From contig JAGBJE010000038.1 in assembly GCA_017934625.1 (NCBI GenBank), positions 1 to 42,767 on the forward strand: a DNA stretch of 42,767 nt, given 5' to 3'. The stretch's first letter is position 1, and every line of letters starts with the position of its first letter. The notes under the pieces are model-generated. The model was not told the DNA's origin. It was given only the letters and a program-made list of their open reading frames with translations, and made no database searches. The stretch comes from Pseudobutyrivibrio sp. (GTDB lineage: Bacteria > Bacillota > Clostridia > Lachnospirales > Lachnospiraceae). This document shows, piece after piece, positions 13,995 through 21,173 of this stretch. A program made the position numbers and the translations under genes.

Positions 13995-14606
13995 CTAAAT
14001 AAATGCTAGTTCTCCGCTATCCTCAAACCATCCTGAATAGTTAGAATTACTTTTACATTCTGGCTCTATGGCTTTTATATTATTAATTGAGTCACATATA
14101 TCAATTAACATATCAGCTTCATTGATTTCGTCACCTTTGAAAACATCAGGCCATATATTTGTTAATTCTAAATATAGATCCTCTATGTAGTACTTTGAAT
14201 TTTTAGAAAACATTATTGAACCGAAGTTCTGCTTCTTAAAGTCGTTAAAGTCTACAATGTTGCTTGCAGCAGTACCAGGATTAACCACCTTGCTACGTGT
14301 AAAACGCCTGATTTCTTTTTTAAGCTTCTGGCTATACTTGTTTTGTTCTTCAACCTCTAGGGCTTCAAGTTCTGCCTCATGACGCTTTAACATATACTCC
14401 TTATATTCCACCTGGTCTTCACTGAAAAAGTAAAAATCCTTTTTAGTATTAAGACCGCTCCAAAGCTTTACTTTAAAAGCCGCCTTTTGCCCCTTTTTAA
14501 CATACATACCAGAGGCACGCCATTGATCAAAAGTTTTATACTCCACATTCTCAGAAAGGCTATATTTTTTGATTGCTTTTTTAATTAACATTGCGTTTTT
14601 GTCCAT
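13995..14606 (-). CDS. ArdC N-terminal-like protein (possible antirestriction/ssDNA-binding)
   Basis: The 203-residue product has an N-terminal segment, YKTFDQWRASGMYVKKGQKA, resembling the W-x5-G-x2-V-x3-G-x-K-A signature of the ArdC ssDNA-binding domain found in antirestriction proteins and phage primases. The rest is charged coiled coil (about residues 75-105) and an unrecognised C-terminus, and no metalloprotease HExxH motif is visible. Antirestriction would fit with the nearby orphan methyltransferases, but this is inference. A GGAGGCATGTC-type site precedes the start. Confidence 0.5.
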   Translation of the reverse strand: MDKNAMLIKKAIKKYSLSENVEYKTFDQWRASGMYVKKGQKAAFKVKLWSGLNTKKDFYFFSEDQVEYKEYMLKRHEAELEALEVEEQNKYSQKLKKEIRRFTRSKVVNPGTAASNIVDFNDFKKQNFGSIMFSKNSKYYIEDLYLELTNIWPDVFKGDEINEADMLIDICDSINNIKAIEPECKSNSNYSGWFEDSGELAFI

Positions 14607-14631
14607 GACATGCCTCCAATTCTTAAAAGCT

Positions 14632-14656
14632 CCCTAGCGGAAAACATCCGCCAGGG
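14632..14656 (-). terminator. Hairpin between minus-strand genes
   Basis: CCCT-A-GCGGA (14632-14641) pairs with TCCGC-C-AGGG (14647-14656), leaving one mismatch. On the minus strand it is followed by AGCTTTTAAG. It is probably an attenuating terminator inside the operon. Confidence 0.5.
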
Positions 14657-14667
14657 GTAAAACATAT

Positions 14668-14892
14668 TTATCTAACTAAATATTTTGAGCTTGCACCATT
14701 GCAATATTTAACATTCACTTCATAGCCGGTAACATTTTTTATAAATTCAATTTCGGGCTGCCAAGTTCCTTCTGGGTTTACATTTCTGCTATTAATCAAA
14801 ATTCCTAAAAGCTGCTGAGTCGCCAGATCATTTTCTAAATAATCCTCTTTAGTTCCTAAATCATCTGTAAAATAATTCTTATAAACCTTCAT
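14668..14892 (-). CDS. Hypothetical small protein
   Basis: A 74-residue protein, MKVYKNYFTDDLGTKEDYLE..., with no recognised family. The start at 14892 is preferred to the upstream ATG at 14916 because GGAGG lies 7 bases upstream. It is the neighbour of the 50-residue gene 14906-15058 with a 13-bp gap. Confidence 0.6.
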   Translation of the reverse strand: MKVYKNYFTDDLGTKEDYLENDLATQQLLGILINSRNVNPEGTWQPEIEFIKNVTGYEVNVKYCNGASSKYLVR

Positions 14893-14905
14893 ACCTACAC
14901 CTCCG

Positions 14906-15058
14906 TTATTTTTCACACATCAATTTGATTGCTACAAGTACACTTGCAAGTCCTAAAGCATCACTTTTTATATTTGCTTGCTCGCCTATCTTTTCAACAT
15001 CCTTCGCAGTTGCTTCAAGCTCATTAAAAAAGCCTGCTAAATCTTTTGTGTTATTCAT
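14906..15058 (-). CDS. Small helical protein
   Basis: A 50-residue minus-strand frame, MNNTKDLAGFFNELEATAKD..., ending in a hydrophobic helix (LGLASVLVAIKLMCEK). AGGAGG lies 7 bases upstream of the ATG. Its spacing to its neighbours is tight. The opposite-strand frame here is a shadow. The function is unknown. Confidence 0.6.
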   Translation of the reverse strand: MNNTKDLAGFFNELEATAKDVEKIGEQANIKSDALGLASVLVAIKLMCEK

Positions 15059-15101
15059 ATTGCTACCTCCTGCAATTGTTTTTATTTTGGCTTTATTGCC
15101 T

Positions 15102-15135
15102 TATAGAGTCCGCCCTCCGTCGGGCGGAAACTATA
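15102..15135 (-). terminator. GC-rich hairpin after the J-domain gene
   Basis: TATAG-N3-CCGCCC (15102-15115), loop TCCGTC and GGGCGG-N3-CTATA (15122-15135) form a two-part stem. It lies just downstream of the J-domain protein stop (minus direction). There is no strong T-run, so it may instead be an RNA stability or regulatory element. Its GGGCGG/CCGCCC core recurs in the candidate small RNA at 15760-15836. Confidence 0.45.
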
Positions 15136-15144
15136 AAGCAACAA

Positions 15145-15636
15145 CTAAGCTTCAAGAGCCATTTGATCGTTAGAGTCTTTAAAACTCTGTGATCCATATT
15201 TGCTTCTGATCTCATCAATTGACATTGTTTTTTTATGTCTTCTAACGGCGTCTTCAGGTCTATGCCAATTCCACATTTTTTTCTTATTGCACCAGTGGCA
15301 GCCTAAAGCTTTTAGCTCCTCATGAACTGGTTTAGTATTTCCTGAGATCCATAACCAGCGACCACACAACTCCAACTCAATCCCTGGTACATGGATAAGC
15401 TTTTCAATAATATCCATAAACTCTTCAGGATCTTCGTTTGATTCTTTTGTGTATTCCTTGCCTTCGCTGCTGATGTGATTATTTTTAACCAGCTTGAAAA
15501 TATCTGTATATTGTGACTGCATCTCCTTAAATGCTTCAGCGTCGCCGCCGTTGTCTGGGTGTAATTCCTTCACTAGCTTTGTGTATGCCTTTTTAAGTTC
15601 TTCAACTGTTTTAATTCCTGAAAAATAGTTCATCAT
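15145..15636 (-). CDS. J-domain (DnaJ-like) phage protein
   Basis: The 163-residue product begins with a J domain: ELKKAYTKLVKELHPDNGGD AEAFKEM, with the diagnostic HPD at about residues 26-28, which stimulates DnaK-type Hsp70 ATPase. The C-terminal half (IELELCGRWLWISGNTKPVH, then CHWCNKKKMWNWHRPED) is a conserved companion region in phage proteins of this type, with W-rich and Cys-x2-Cys elements. The start follows AGGAGGT. It may recruit host DnaK to replication or assembly. Confidence 0.75.
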   Translation of the reverse strand: MMNYFSGIKTVEELKKAYTKLVKELHPDNGGDAEAFKEMQSQYTDIFKLVKNNHISSEGKEYTKESNEDPEEFMDIIEKLIHVPGIELELCGRWLWISGNTKPVHEELKALGCHWCNKKKMWNWHRPEDAVRRHKKTMSIDEIRSKYGSQSFKDSNDQMALEA

Positions 15637-15724
15637 AATGCTACCTCCTAAAAATTGGTTAATGTGTTCTAAAGCCCTGGGCTAGTCGGGCGGTAATGAT
15701 TTAATCAAAATCGAGCGGCTGCTA

Positions 15725-15753
15725 TAGACTTGTTATTAAATACCTGCTATAAT
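15725..15753 (+). promoter_or_regulatory. Extended -10 promoter for the candidate small RNA
   Basis: TAGACT (15725-15730), a 17-bp spacer and TATAAT (15748-15753), preceded by TGC, giving an extended -10 (TGnTATAAT). It points toward a structured region ending in a strong terminator, with no open reading frame between. Confidence 0.6.
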
Positions 15754-15759
15754 TGAAAT

Positions 15760-15836
15760 AGTTCAAAGGGCGGGGCAGGTAAACCGCCCTAAGAACCTTT
15801 TGGGATTAAGTCAACTCTTTTGAGTTGGCTTTTTTA
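15760..15836 (+). ncRNA. Candidate phage small RNA (about 77 nt)
   Basis: From the promoter at 15725-15753 the transcript would start near 15760. It folds as GTTC-AA-AGGGCGG, a 10-base loop (GGCAGGTAAA), then CCGCCCT-AA-GAAC (761-796 within 15761-15796), followed by a terminator hairpin (CAACTC-TTTT-GAGTTG, 15812-15827) and a T-run. There is no start codon with a reading frame. The terminator overlaps the 3' end of the minus-strand gene at 15811. Function unknown; it may pair with mRNAs through the loop or antisense to that gene. Confidence 0.5.
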
Positions 15837-15954
15837 TTTGCCCTTCAATGATGTCTATGTATTCAATTATTTTGTTTGGTGGAAGTCCCTCCGTCTCCCA
15901 TGTTTTAATTAGTTCTAAAATTCCTAAAAACGTCTCTTTGTCGTATCTAGTCAT
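15811..15954 (-). CDS. Small helical protein, first gene of the minus operon
   Basis: A 47-residue frame, MTRYDKETFLGILELIKTWE..., with AAGGAGG 6 bases upstream of its ATG. It is the first gene after the promoter at 16041-16070. Its stop codon lies at the base of the plus-strand terminator hairpin. The function is unknown. Confidence 0.6.
   Translation of the reverse strand: MTRYDKETFLGILELIKTWETEGLPPNKIIEYIDIIEGQIKKPTQKS
15812..15836 (+). terminator. Rho-independent terminator of the candidate small RNA
   Basis: CAACTC (15812-15817), loop TTTT, GAGTTG (15822-15827), then GCTTTTTTATTT. This is a standard intrinsic terminator on the plus strand. Confidence 0.75.
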
Positions 15955-16040
15955 GTGAACCTCCTTGAAAAAATTCTTAATAGCTTATCACCTGCCTTTT
16001 TGATTTTTTCAGCTGGCTTGTTTGCCTTGCTGATGATTGA

Positions 16041-16070
16041 ACTATAACTCCGTTGTGTAAAAACCGTCAA
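16041..16070 (-). promoter_or_regulatory. Promoter of the minus-strand operon
   Basis: On the minus strand: TTGACG (complement of 16065-16070), an 18-bp spacer and TATAGT (complement of 16041-16046). Five of six bases match consensus in each box. It is placed about 90 bp upstream of the first minus gene. Confidence 0.6.
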
Positions 16071-16282
16071 GCGAAAATTTTAAAATTTTTCAAAAAAAGT
16101 TTTTCAAAAGTGACTTCAACCCTAGAAAATGCTGAGAAAAATTTTTCAAAAAAATTTTTAATGGGGCGGTGGTCCCTATTGCGCACCTTATATAATTAAT
16201 AAAAAGACTATAAGTATTAAAAGGCGGTTGAATTACTAAAGCTCAAAAACCAAAATATAAAAAAGTTGCAGCAGTGGGAAAT

Positions 16283-16308
16283 AAAAAAGCCGCTCCAGTT
16301 GGAGCAGC
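16283..16308 (-). terminator. Minus-strand intrinsic terminator
   Basis: GCTCC-AGTT-GGAGC (16292-16305) with outer GC pairs. On the minus strand it is followed by six T (complement of 16283-16288). No minus-strand gene is visible upstream of it, so it may end an unrecognised RNA or insulate the minus operon. Confidence 0.6.
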
Positions 16309-16503
16309 CTAATAATTAAAAATAAAAAACCTTAAAGCTTTTCTAAAATCCTTTTTTGTTTTTTTCAATTCCACAAAGTGAAATACTTAAAATCTAAATT
16401 AGTTCTTTTAATCTTAATCAATCCCAGAATTTAAAAACCATTGATAATCTTATATATTTTCCATGAAAAACACATGAAAAATGACATCAAAAATCATATT
16501 TAG

Positions 16504-16581
16504 CTTCTTATGTCTAATATGCGCACGCGCGCAAAAGGCAATTTCTAAGACCTGGTTGAAGCGTTTCTTCTTATGTCTAAT
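16504..16581 (+). repeat. Direct repeat pair CTTCTTATGTCTAAT
   Basis: Two identical 15-bp copies at 16504-16518 and 16567-16581, 63 bp apart (start to start, six helical turns). They are candidate binding sites for a terminase, an initiator or a regulator. Confidence 0.6.
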
Positions 16582-16837
16582 TAAAGTGTCCGTTTTGTCC
16601 GCTACTTTCGGAGGTATACTCAAAATATAGAGGATCTATAATATAGGCTCAAAAGGAGCCTGAAAGCCTTGATAAATCAATGTTTTATGAGATTTTGCGC
16701 CACGGGATAGGTTCTGTGAGGATTTTTGACCCCTTGCGGGTCGCGCGAAGCCCAAAAGCTGGCTAGATATAGGTCAAAAAAATGCGAAAAAAACTAACAT
16801 TACGCTCGAAAGAATGTTCGATAAAAGGAGAACGGAT

Positions 16838-17401
16838 ATGCAGATAGAAGATATTGACAGCATCACTGTATCGAGCCAAATTCTAGCAAGAGTATTTGAT
16901 GTTAAAACTTCGAGAATCCGCCAATTAACAGCAGACGGAATAGTAAAAAAAGAAAGCAGAGGAAACTACCTTCTGTTTGAAAGCATTAAAAATTACATAA
17001 CACTTTTAAAAGTAAAACAGTTATCCAATAAAAGTGTTAATGAGATACCGACAGATTTAAACCTTGCGGAAGAGAAAGCTAGACATGAATATATCAAACG
17101 ACAGATTTCTGAAATAAGACTAGCTTTAATTCGTGGACAAGTTCACAAGTCAGAAGATGTGTCAGCGGTAATGACTGATATGTTTACGAAGTTTAAATCT
17201 AAAATGACTGCTATGCCTACAAAGCTTGCTAAGAAGCTGGAGGGCAAAAACAGAGTACAGATACAACAAATACTTGACGATGAAATTAACCAGGCACTTA
17301 CAGAACTTGCGGCATACAATCCAAATGACTTTTACAGTGATGATTATGTAGATGTTACTGATGAGCAGATACAAGCACTAGGAGATGAAGAGGATGAGTA
17401 A
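16838..17401 (+). CDS. Terminase small subunit (Nu1-like)
   Basis: The 187-residue product starts with a winged-helix-like segment (VSSQILARVFDVKTSRIRQL, then DGIVKKESRGNYLL), as in lambda Nu1, which binds the packaging site. Residues about 75-150 form a long helical assembly region (EEKARHEYIKRQISEIRLAL). ATG 16838 is chosen because AAAGGAG lies 8 bases upstream; the in-frame ATG at 16814 lacks a site. It overlaps the large subunit gene by 8 bp. It recruits the large subunit to phage DNA. Confidence 0.85.
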   Translation: MQIEDIDSITVSSQILARVFDVKTSRIRQLTADGIVKKESRGNYLLFESIKNYITLLKVKQLSNKSVNEIPTDLNLAEEKARHEYIKRQISEIRLALIRGQVHKSEDVSAVMTDMFTKFKSKMTAMPTKLAKKLEGKNRVQIQQILDDEINQALTELAAYNPNDFYSDDYVDVTDEQIQALGDEEDE

Positions 17402-19271
17402 AGTTAGCAGACACACTTTAGATTTCATGTGCGAGCTTGCGAAACAACTCAGACCGAAAGAAGCTCTTACGATTTCCGAATGGGCTGATAAATATATGGT
17501 TTTACCGGCTGGTAGTAATGAAGCCGGAAAGTTTAACTCAGATTCTATTCCATATCAACGCGAAATAATGGACGCAATAACCGACCCAGAGGTTACAGAC
17601 GTTGCAGTTATGTCTAGCGCACAAGTTGGTAAAACAACAATTATCATGTGCGGAATCGGATATTACATAGACTACGAGCCAACAACTCAAATGTTAGTAA
17701 TGCCAACCCTTAATGACGGAGAGAGATTTTCAAAGACTCGATTCGCTCAAATGATAGAGGATGTTCCGCAATTACATGAAAAGGTTGCAGATGCAAAAGC
17801 TAAAAGCAGCAACAACACTTTGATGTTAAAAAAATATCCCGGCGGTTCAATAGCAATTGCTGGAGCTAATAGTCCATCATCTCTTGCATCTGATCCACGA
17901 AGAATAATTTGGATGGATGAGGTAGATCGCTTTCCTGATTCAGCAGGTGGCGAAGGAAATCCTATCAAGCTTGCAGAAAAAAGAGCAACAAGTTATTGGA
18001 ATAAAAAGCATATTAAAACATCTACCCCAACAATTAAAGGCAGGTCAAATATAGAGACAGCCTTTTTAAAAGGCACAATGGAAACATGGTGTGTTGCATG
18101 TCCTAGTTGCGGAGAATATCAAGAATATGATTTTAAAAGAATCAAATTCGAGACTCTTGAAATGGTATGTAAACACTGTGGAGCTTTGCACACAGAGCAA
18201 CAGTGGAAAGAGTCGGAGCATAAATGGATTGCACAAGCACCAGAAAGAAAAAAGTTTAGGTCGTTTACATTAAATGAGCTTGCTAGTCCATTTGTTGACT
18301 GGGAAGAAATAGTAGAAAACTTTAAAGATGCAAACGAAAGGCTGAAAACCTATCACGATACAGAAGATTTAAAAGTATTTGTTAACACTGTACTAGGCCA
18401 GACTTGGGATGAAACAGATGCAGTAGATAGCAAGACTGCTGATGAAGACCAAATGTTAAAACGCGCTGAAAAGTACGGAGCCGATATACCAGAAGGTGTT
18501 TTAGTCCTCACCGCATCAGTTGATGTGCAAGACGACCGCTTCGAAGTAGAAATCCGAGGGTGGGCGAGAAACTATGAATCGTGGGGAATCTATAAAAATG
18601 AGATATACGGCGATTTAATAAAAAATGATATTTGGCAAGATTTAGAGGCTTATTTAAGTCAGACATTTTCTTTTGAAAATGGTAACGAACTAAATATTGC
18701 TGGATTTTGTATAGACTCAGGCGGCCATTATACAAACAAAGTCTACAAATGGTCAAAAGAGATGAAACAAAAAGGCTTTAAATGTTGGGCTGTGAAAGGC
18801 TATGCAGGAAAGCCAGATTTACAACTATTGCATAAAAAGACAGTTGTTGAAATCAAAGAAGAAAGACCCAATGGAAAGAATGTAGTCGTTGACAGGACCG
18901 CAATTCAAATACTAGGTGTTGACTCTGGTAAGGATGATATAACCAATCGGCTAACCATAGAAGAACCTGGTGCAGGCTATTGTCACTTTCCAGAAGGCAG
19001 AGGTTACGACAAAGAGTATTTCCAAGGTTTAACCTGTGAACGCAAGATAACAAAAAAGGTAAATGGTGTATATAAATCAGTTTGGGTAAAAAAGGCAGGC
19101 GCAAGAAACGAGCCTCTTGATTTGTTCAACTACAATCTTGCGGCACTTGAATTAATAAGACCAGATTTTGATGTCCTAGAAAAGAAACTGGATAAAGGTA
19201 TTAATTACATGAGACCTGGTTTAAAGAGGGCAGTGAATAAGAGAAAGACTTATAACGCTATAGATTTATAG
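17394..19271 (+). CDS. Terminase large subunit (lambda gpA family)
   Basis: The 625-residue product belongs to the GpA terminase family. The ATPase P-loop is SSAQVGKTT (about residues 73-81). The adenine/Walker B segment is RRIIWMDEVDRFPDS (about 169-183). A four-Cys zinc finger (CPSCGEY ... CKHCGAL) lies near 233-265. The C-terminal nuclease domain includes VLTASVDVQDDRFEVEIRGW and GFCIDSGGHYT, with acidic metal ligands. It cuts concatemers and drives DNA into proheads. ATG 17394 is chosen with AGGAG upstream; ATG 17385 is also possible. Confidence 0.93.
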   Translation: MSKVSRHTLDFMCELAKQLRPKEALTISEWADKYMVLPAGSNEAGKFNSDSIPYQREIMDAITDPEVTDVAVMSSAQVGKTTIIMCGIGYYIDYEPTTQMLVMPTLNDGERFSKTRFAQMIEDVPQLHEKVADAKAKSSNNTLMLKKYPGGSIAIAGANSPSSLASDPRRIIWMDEVDRFPDSAGGEGNPIKLAEKRATSYWNKKHIKTSTPTIKGRSNIETAFLKGTMETWCVACPSCGEYQEYDFKRIKFETLEMVCKHCGALHTEQQWKESEHKWIAQAPERKKFRSFTLNELASPFVDWEEIVENFKDANERLKTYHDTEDLKVFVNTVLGQTWDETDAVDSKTADEDQMLKRAEKYGADIPEGVLVLTASVDVQDDRFEVEIRGWARNYESWGIYKNEIYGDLIKNDIWQDLEAYLSQTFSFENGNELNIAGFCIDSGGHYTNKVYKWSKEMKQKGFKCWAVKGYAGKPDLQLLHKKTVVEIKEERPNGKNVVVDRTAIQILGVDSGKDDITNRLTIEEPGAGYCHFPEGRGYDKEYFQGLTCERKITKKVNGVYKSVWVKKAGARNEPLDLFNYNLAALELIRPDFDVLEKKLDKGINYMRPGLKRAVNKRKTYNAIDL

Positions 19272-19279
19272 GAGTTTTT

Positions 19280-19528
19280 ATGAGAGTAATCATCAGAAAC
19301 AAAAAAGATTATGACAGAGCTTGTTCCCATAGAGACTTATTACAATCAGCATGGGAAAAGATTGTAGGTGGCGCACAAAGCTATATCATAGGCGGTCAAC
19401 AACTGACAAGAGCAAATTTGTCACGAATAGAGTCAGAACTTGACGCATACAATGAGGCAATAGCAAATTATGAAGACCATGGAACAAGTAAAAGAAGAAC
19501 AGCCAGACGCATTATTCCACTAGGCTAA
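19280..19528 (+). CDS. gpW-like head-tail joining protein
   Basis: An 82-residue protein, VIIRNKKDYDRACSHRDLLQ ... QQLTRANLSRIESELDAYNE, resembling lambda gpW, a small connector protein added after DNA packaging. The gene order (between terminase and portal) is that of lambda. It starts 8 bases after the terminase stop with TAGGAG. Confidence 0.75.
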   Translation: MRVIIRNKKDYDRACSHRDLLQSAWEKIVGGAQSYIIGGQQLTRANLSRIESELDAYNEAIANYEDHGTSKRRTARRIIPLG

Positions 19529-19538
19529 GAGGTTAAAT

Positions 19539-21173
19539 ATGGGATTTTTCGAGAATAGAAAAATTAAACAGAAACTTATAAAAAGTGAAAATCTGAAAAA
19601 AATAGCTGCAAACGAGGCAAAGATAGCAATAATACAAGCTCGTATGTCAGCCCTAGAGGATTTGACAAACTCAGGCTACTCCCATGGTGGAGCAAGCGGT
19701 AATGCTACATGGGCAAAAAGGTGGCACGCTAGTTCTTATTCACCTGTAAGTGATATAGAGTCAAACAGAAAAACTCTAAGGGAACGTTCAAGAGATTTAG
19801 CTATGAATAGTTCCATCGCAGCGGCAGCGGTCAATGCTACTAGAACCAATGTTGTAGGACCAGGACTCACACCAAAGCCAAAGATTGACTATGAGTTTCT
19901 AGGCATCAGCAAAGACGAAGCGGCAAAACTTACAAGCAGGATTAAAAAGGAATTTAAGCTGTGGGCTGAATCCACATTATGCGATGCAGCAGATTTGAAC
20001 AACTTTTATGAGCTGCAACAGATAGCCTTTAGGGATTGGCTAGTCAATGGTGAGGAATTTTGTCTGATCAAGTATGCAAAAACACCAGAGATTAACAACC
20101 CATATCAGCTAAGAATTAAGTTAATTGAATCGGATAGAGTCTGCAATGATGGTTCAAGTGGTACATTTTCAGGAACTATCAAGAGATTGGAAAATGGCAA
20201 TAGCCTTATGAATGGAATTGAAATCAATTCTGAAGGTAAGGTTGTAGCTTATCATATATGCTCAGTCAATCCGCAAGAGTCAGGAAACGGTAAGAAAGAA
20301 TGGACTAGAGTAGTAAAGCGTAGTGAAAAAAGCGGAAACCCTAATGTGTTGCACATATTCAATGCTGAAAGAGCAGAACAATATAGAGGCGTACCTTTAC
20401 TTGCACCAGTAGTTCAAAGTATAAAGCAGATTTCAAGGTATACCGAAGCCGAGATAATGGCAGCGATTGTAAATTCGATGTTTACAATTTTCGTCACAAC
20501 AGAAAATGGCGATGATATCGCAGGGTTTGGCGGTGTAGATGAGGAAGAACCAGCAGAGCTTAGAGAAGCAAGTCAGGCAGCAGATGAAGAGGTTGACCAG
20601 ATTGCTTTAGGAACTGGCACAGTAAACTACCTGAAACAGGGTGAAGACATCAAACCAGTAGAAAGTACACATCCTAATAATGGATATGACGTATTTGTTA
20701 AATCTATCATCACTCAGATAGGCGCAGCACTTGAAATATCACCAGAAGTATTACTCAAGCAATTTCAAGCAAGCTTTTCAGCATCAAAGGGTGCAATCAA
20801 TGAAACATGGAAAGCCTTTAGGATGCGTAGAAGTTGGTTCGTGAATGCGTTCTGCCAAGAGGTATACAACCTATGGTTTGCTGAGGCAGTATCAAAGGGA
20901 AGAATTAATGCACCAGGCTTTTTCATAGATCCATTGATTAGAAATGCATACACAGCTTGTACATGGAATGGCCCTACACCTGGACACTTAAACCCAGTAC
21001 AGGAAGTAAACGCAGCCGTAACAAGAGTAGAAAACGGATTCTCAACAAGAGAAGACGAGGCAGCATCAATGAATGGTAGCGACTTTGAGGATAACGTTAG
21101 AGCGTTAGAGTCCGAGAATGCAAAAATAGCCATGGTAAATGATGTGTTTAATAAGCAGGAGGAAACAAAATGA
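19539..21173 (+). CDS. Portal protein (lambda gpB family)
   Basis: The 544-residue product has typical gpB-type blocks: WHASSYSPVSDIESNRKTLR, RSRDLAMNSSIAAAAVNATR TNVVG, the HIFNAERAEQYRGVPLLAPV block, and FQASFSASKGAINETWKAFR near the C-terminus. It forms the dodecameric DNA entry channel at one capsid vertex. Its length matches the family. It overlaps the protease gene by ATGA (21170-21173). Confidence 0.92.
   Translation: MGFFENRKIKQKLIKSENLKKIAANEAKIAIIQARMSALEDLTNSGYSHGGASGNATWAKRWHASSYSPVSDIESNRKTLRERSRDLAMNSSIAAAAVNATRTNVVGPGLTPKPKIDYEFLGISKDEAAKLTSRIKKEFKLWAESTLCDAADLNNFYELQQIAFRDWLVNGEEFCLIKYAKTPEINNPYQLRIKLIESDRVCNDGSSGTFSGTIKRLENGNSLMNGIEINSEGKVVAYHICSVNPQESGNGKKEWTRVVKRSEKSGNPNVLHIFNAERAEQYRGVPLLAPVVQSIKQISRYTEAEIMAAIVNSMFTIFVTTENGDDIAGFGGVDEEEPAELREASQAADEEVDQIALGTGTVNYLKQGEDIKPVESTHPNNGYDVFVKSIITQIGAALEISPEVLLKQFQASFSASKGAINETWKAFRMRRSWFVNAFCQEVYNLWFAEAVSKGRINAPGFFIDPLIRNAYTACTWNGPTPGHLNPVQEVNAAVTRVENGFSTREDEAASMNGSDFEDNVRALESENAKIAMVNDVFNKQEETK

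Larger units (their letters stand above)
16071..16837. other. Gene-free region upstream of terminase (possible pac/cos or origin)
   Basis: About 770 bp without a supportable gene. It contains A/T tracts (16075-16160), a copy of TTGCAGCAGT (16266-16275), a minus-strand terminator (16283-16308), two direct copies of CTTCTTATGTCTAAT (16504-16518 and 16567-16581), an alternating GCGCACGCGCGC stretch (16521-16532), and a GACCC-N5-GGGTC hairpin (16728-16742). Its position directly before the small terminase gene suits a packaging site, and the repeats would also suit a replication origin. Neither can be proved from sequence. Confidence 0.45.

Noticed and set aside
14925..15173. Plus-strand 82-residue frame
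   Set aside because: It is antisense to the minus-strand genes 14906-15058 and 15145-15636, which have strong AGGAGG sites and fit the operon direction.
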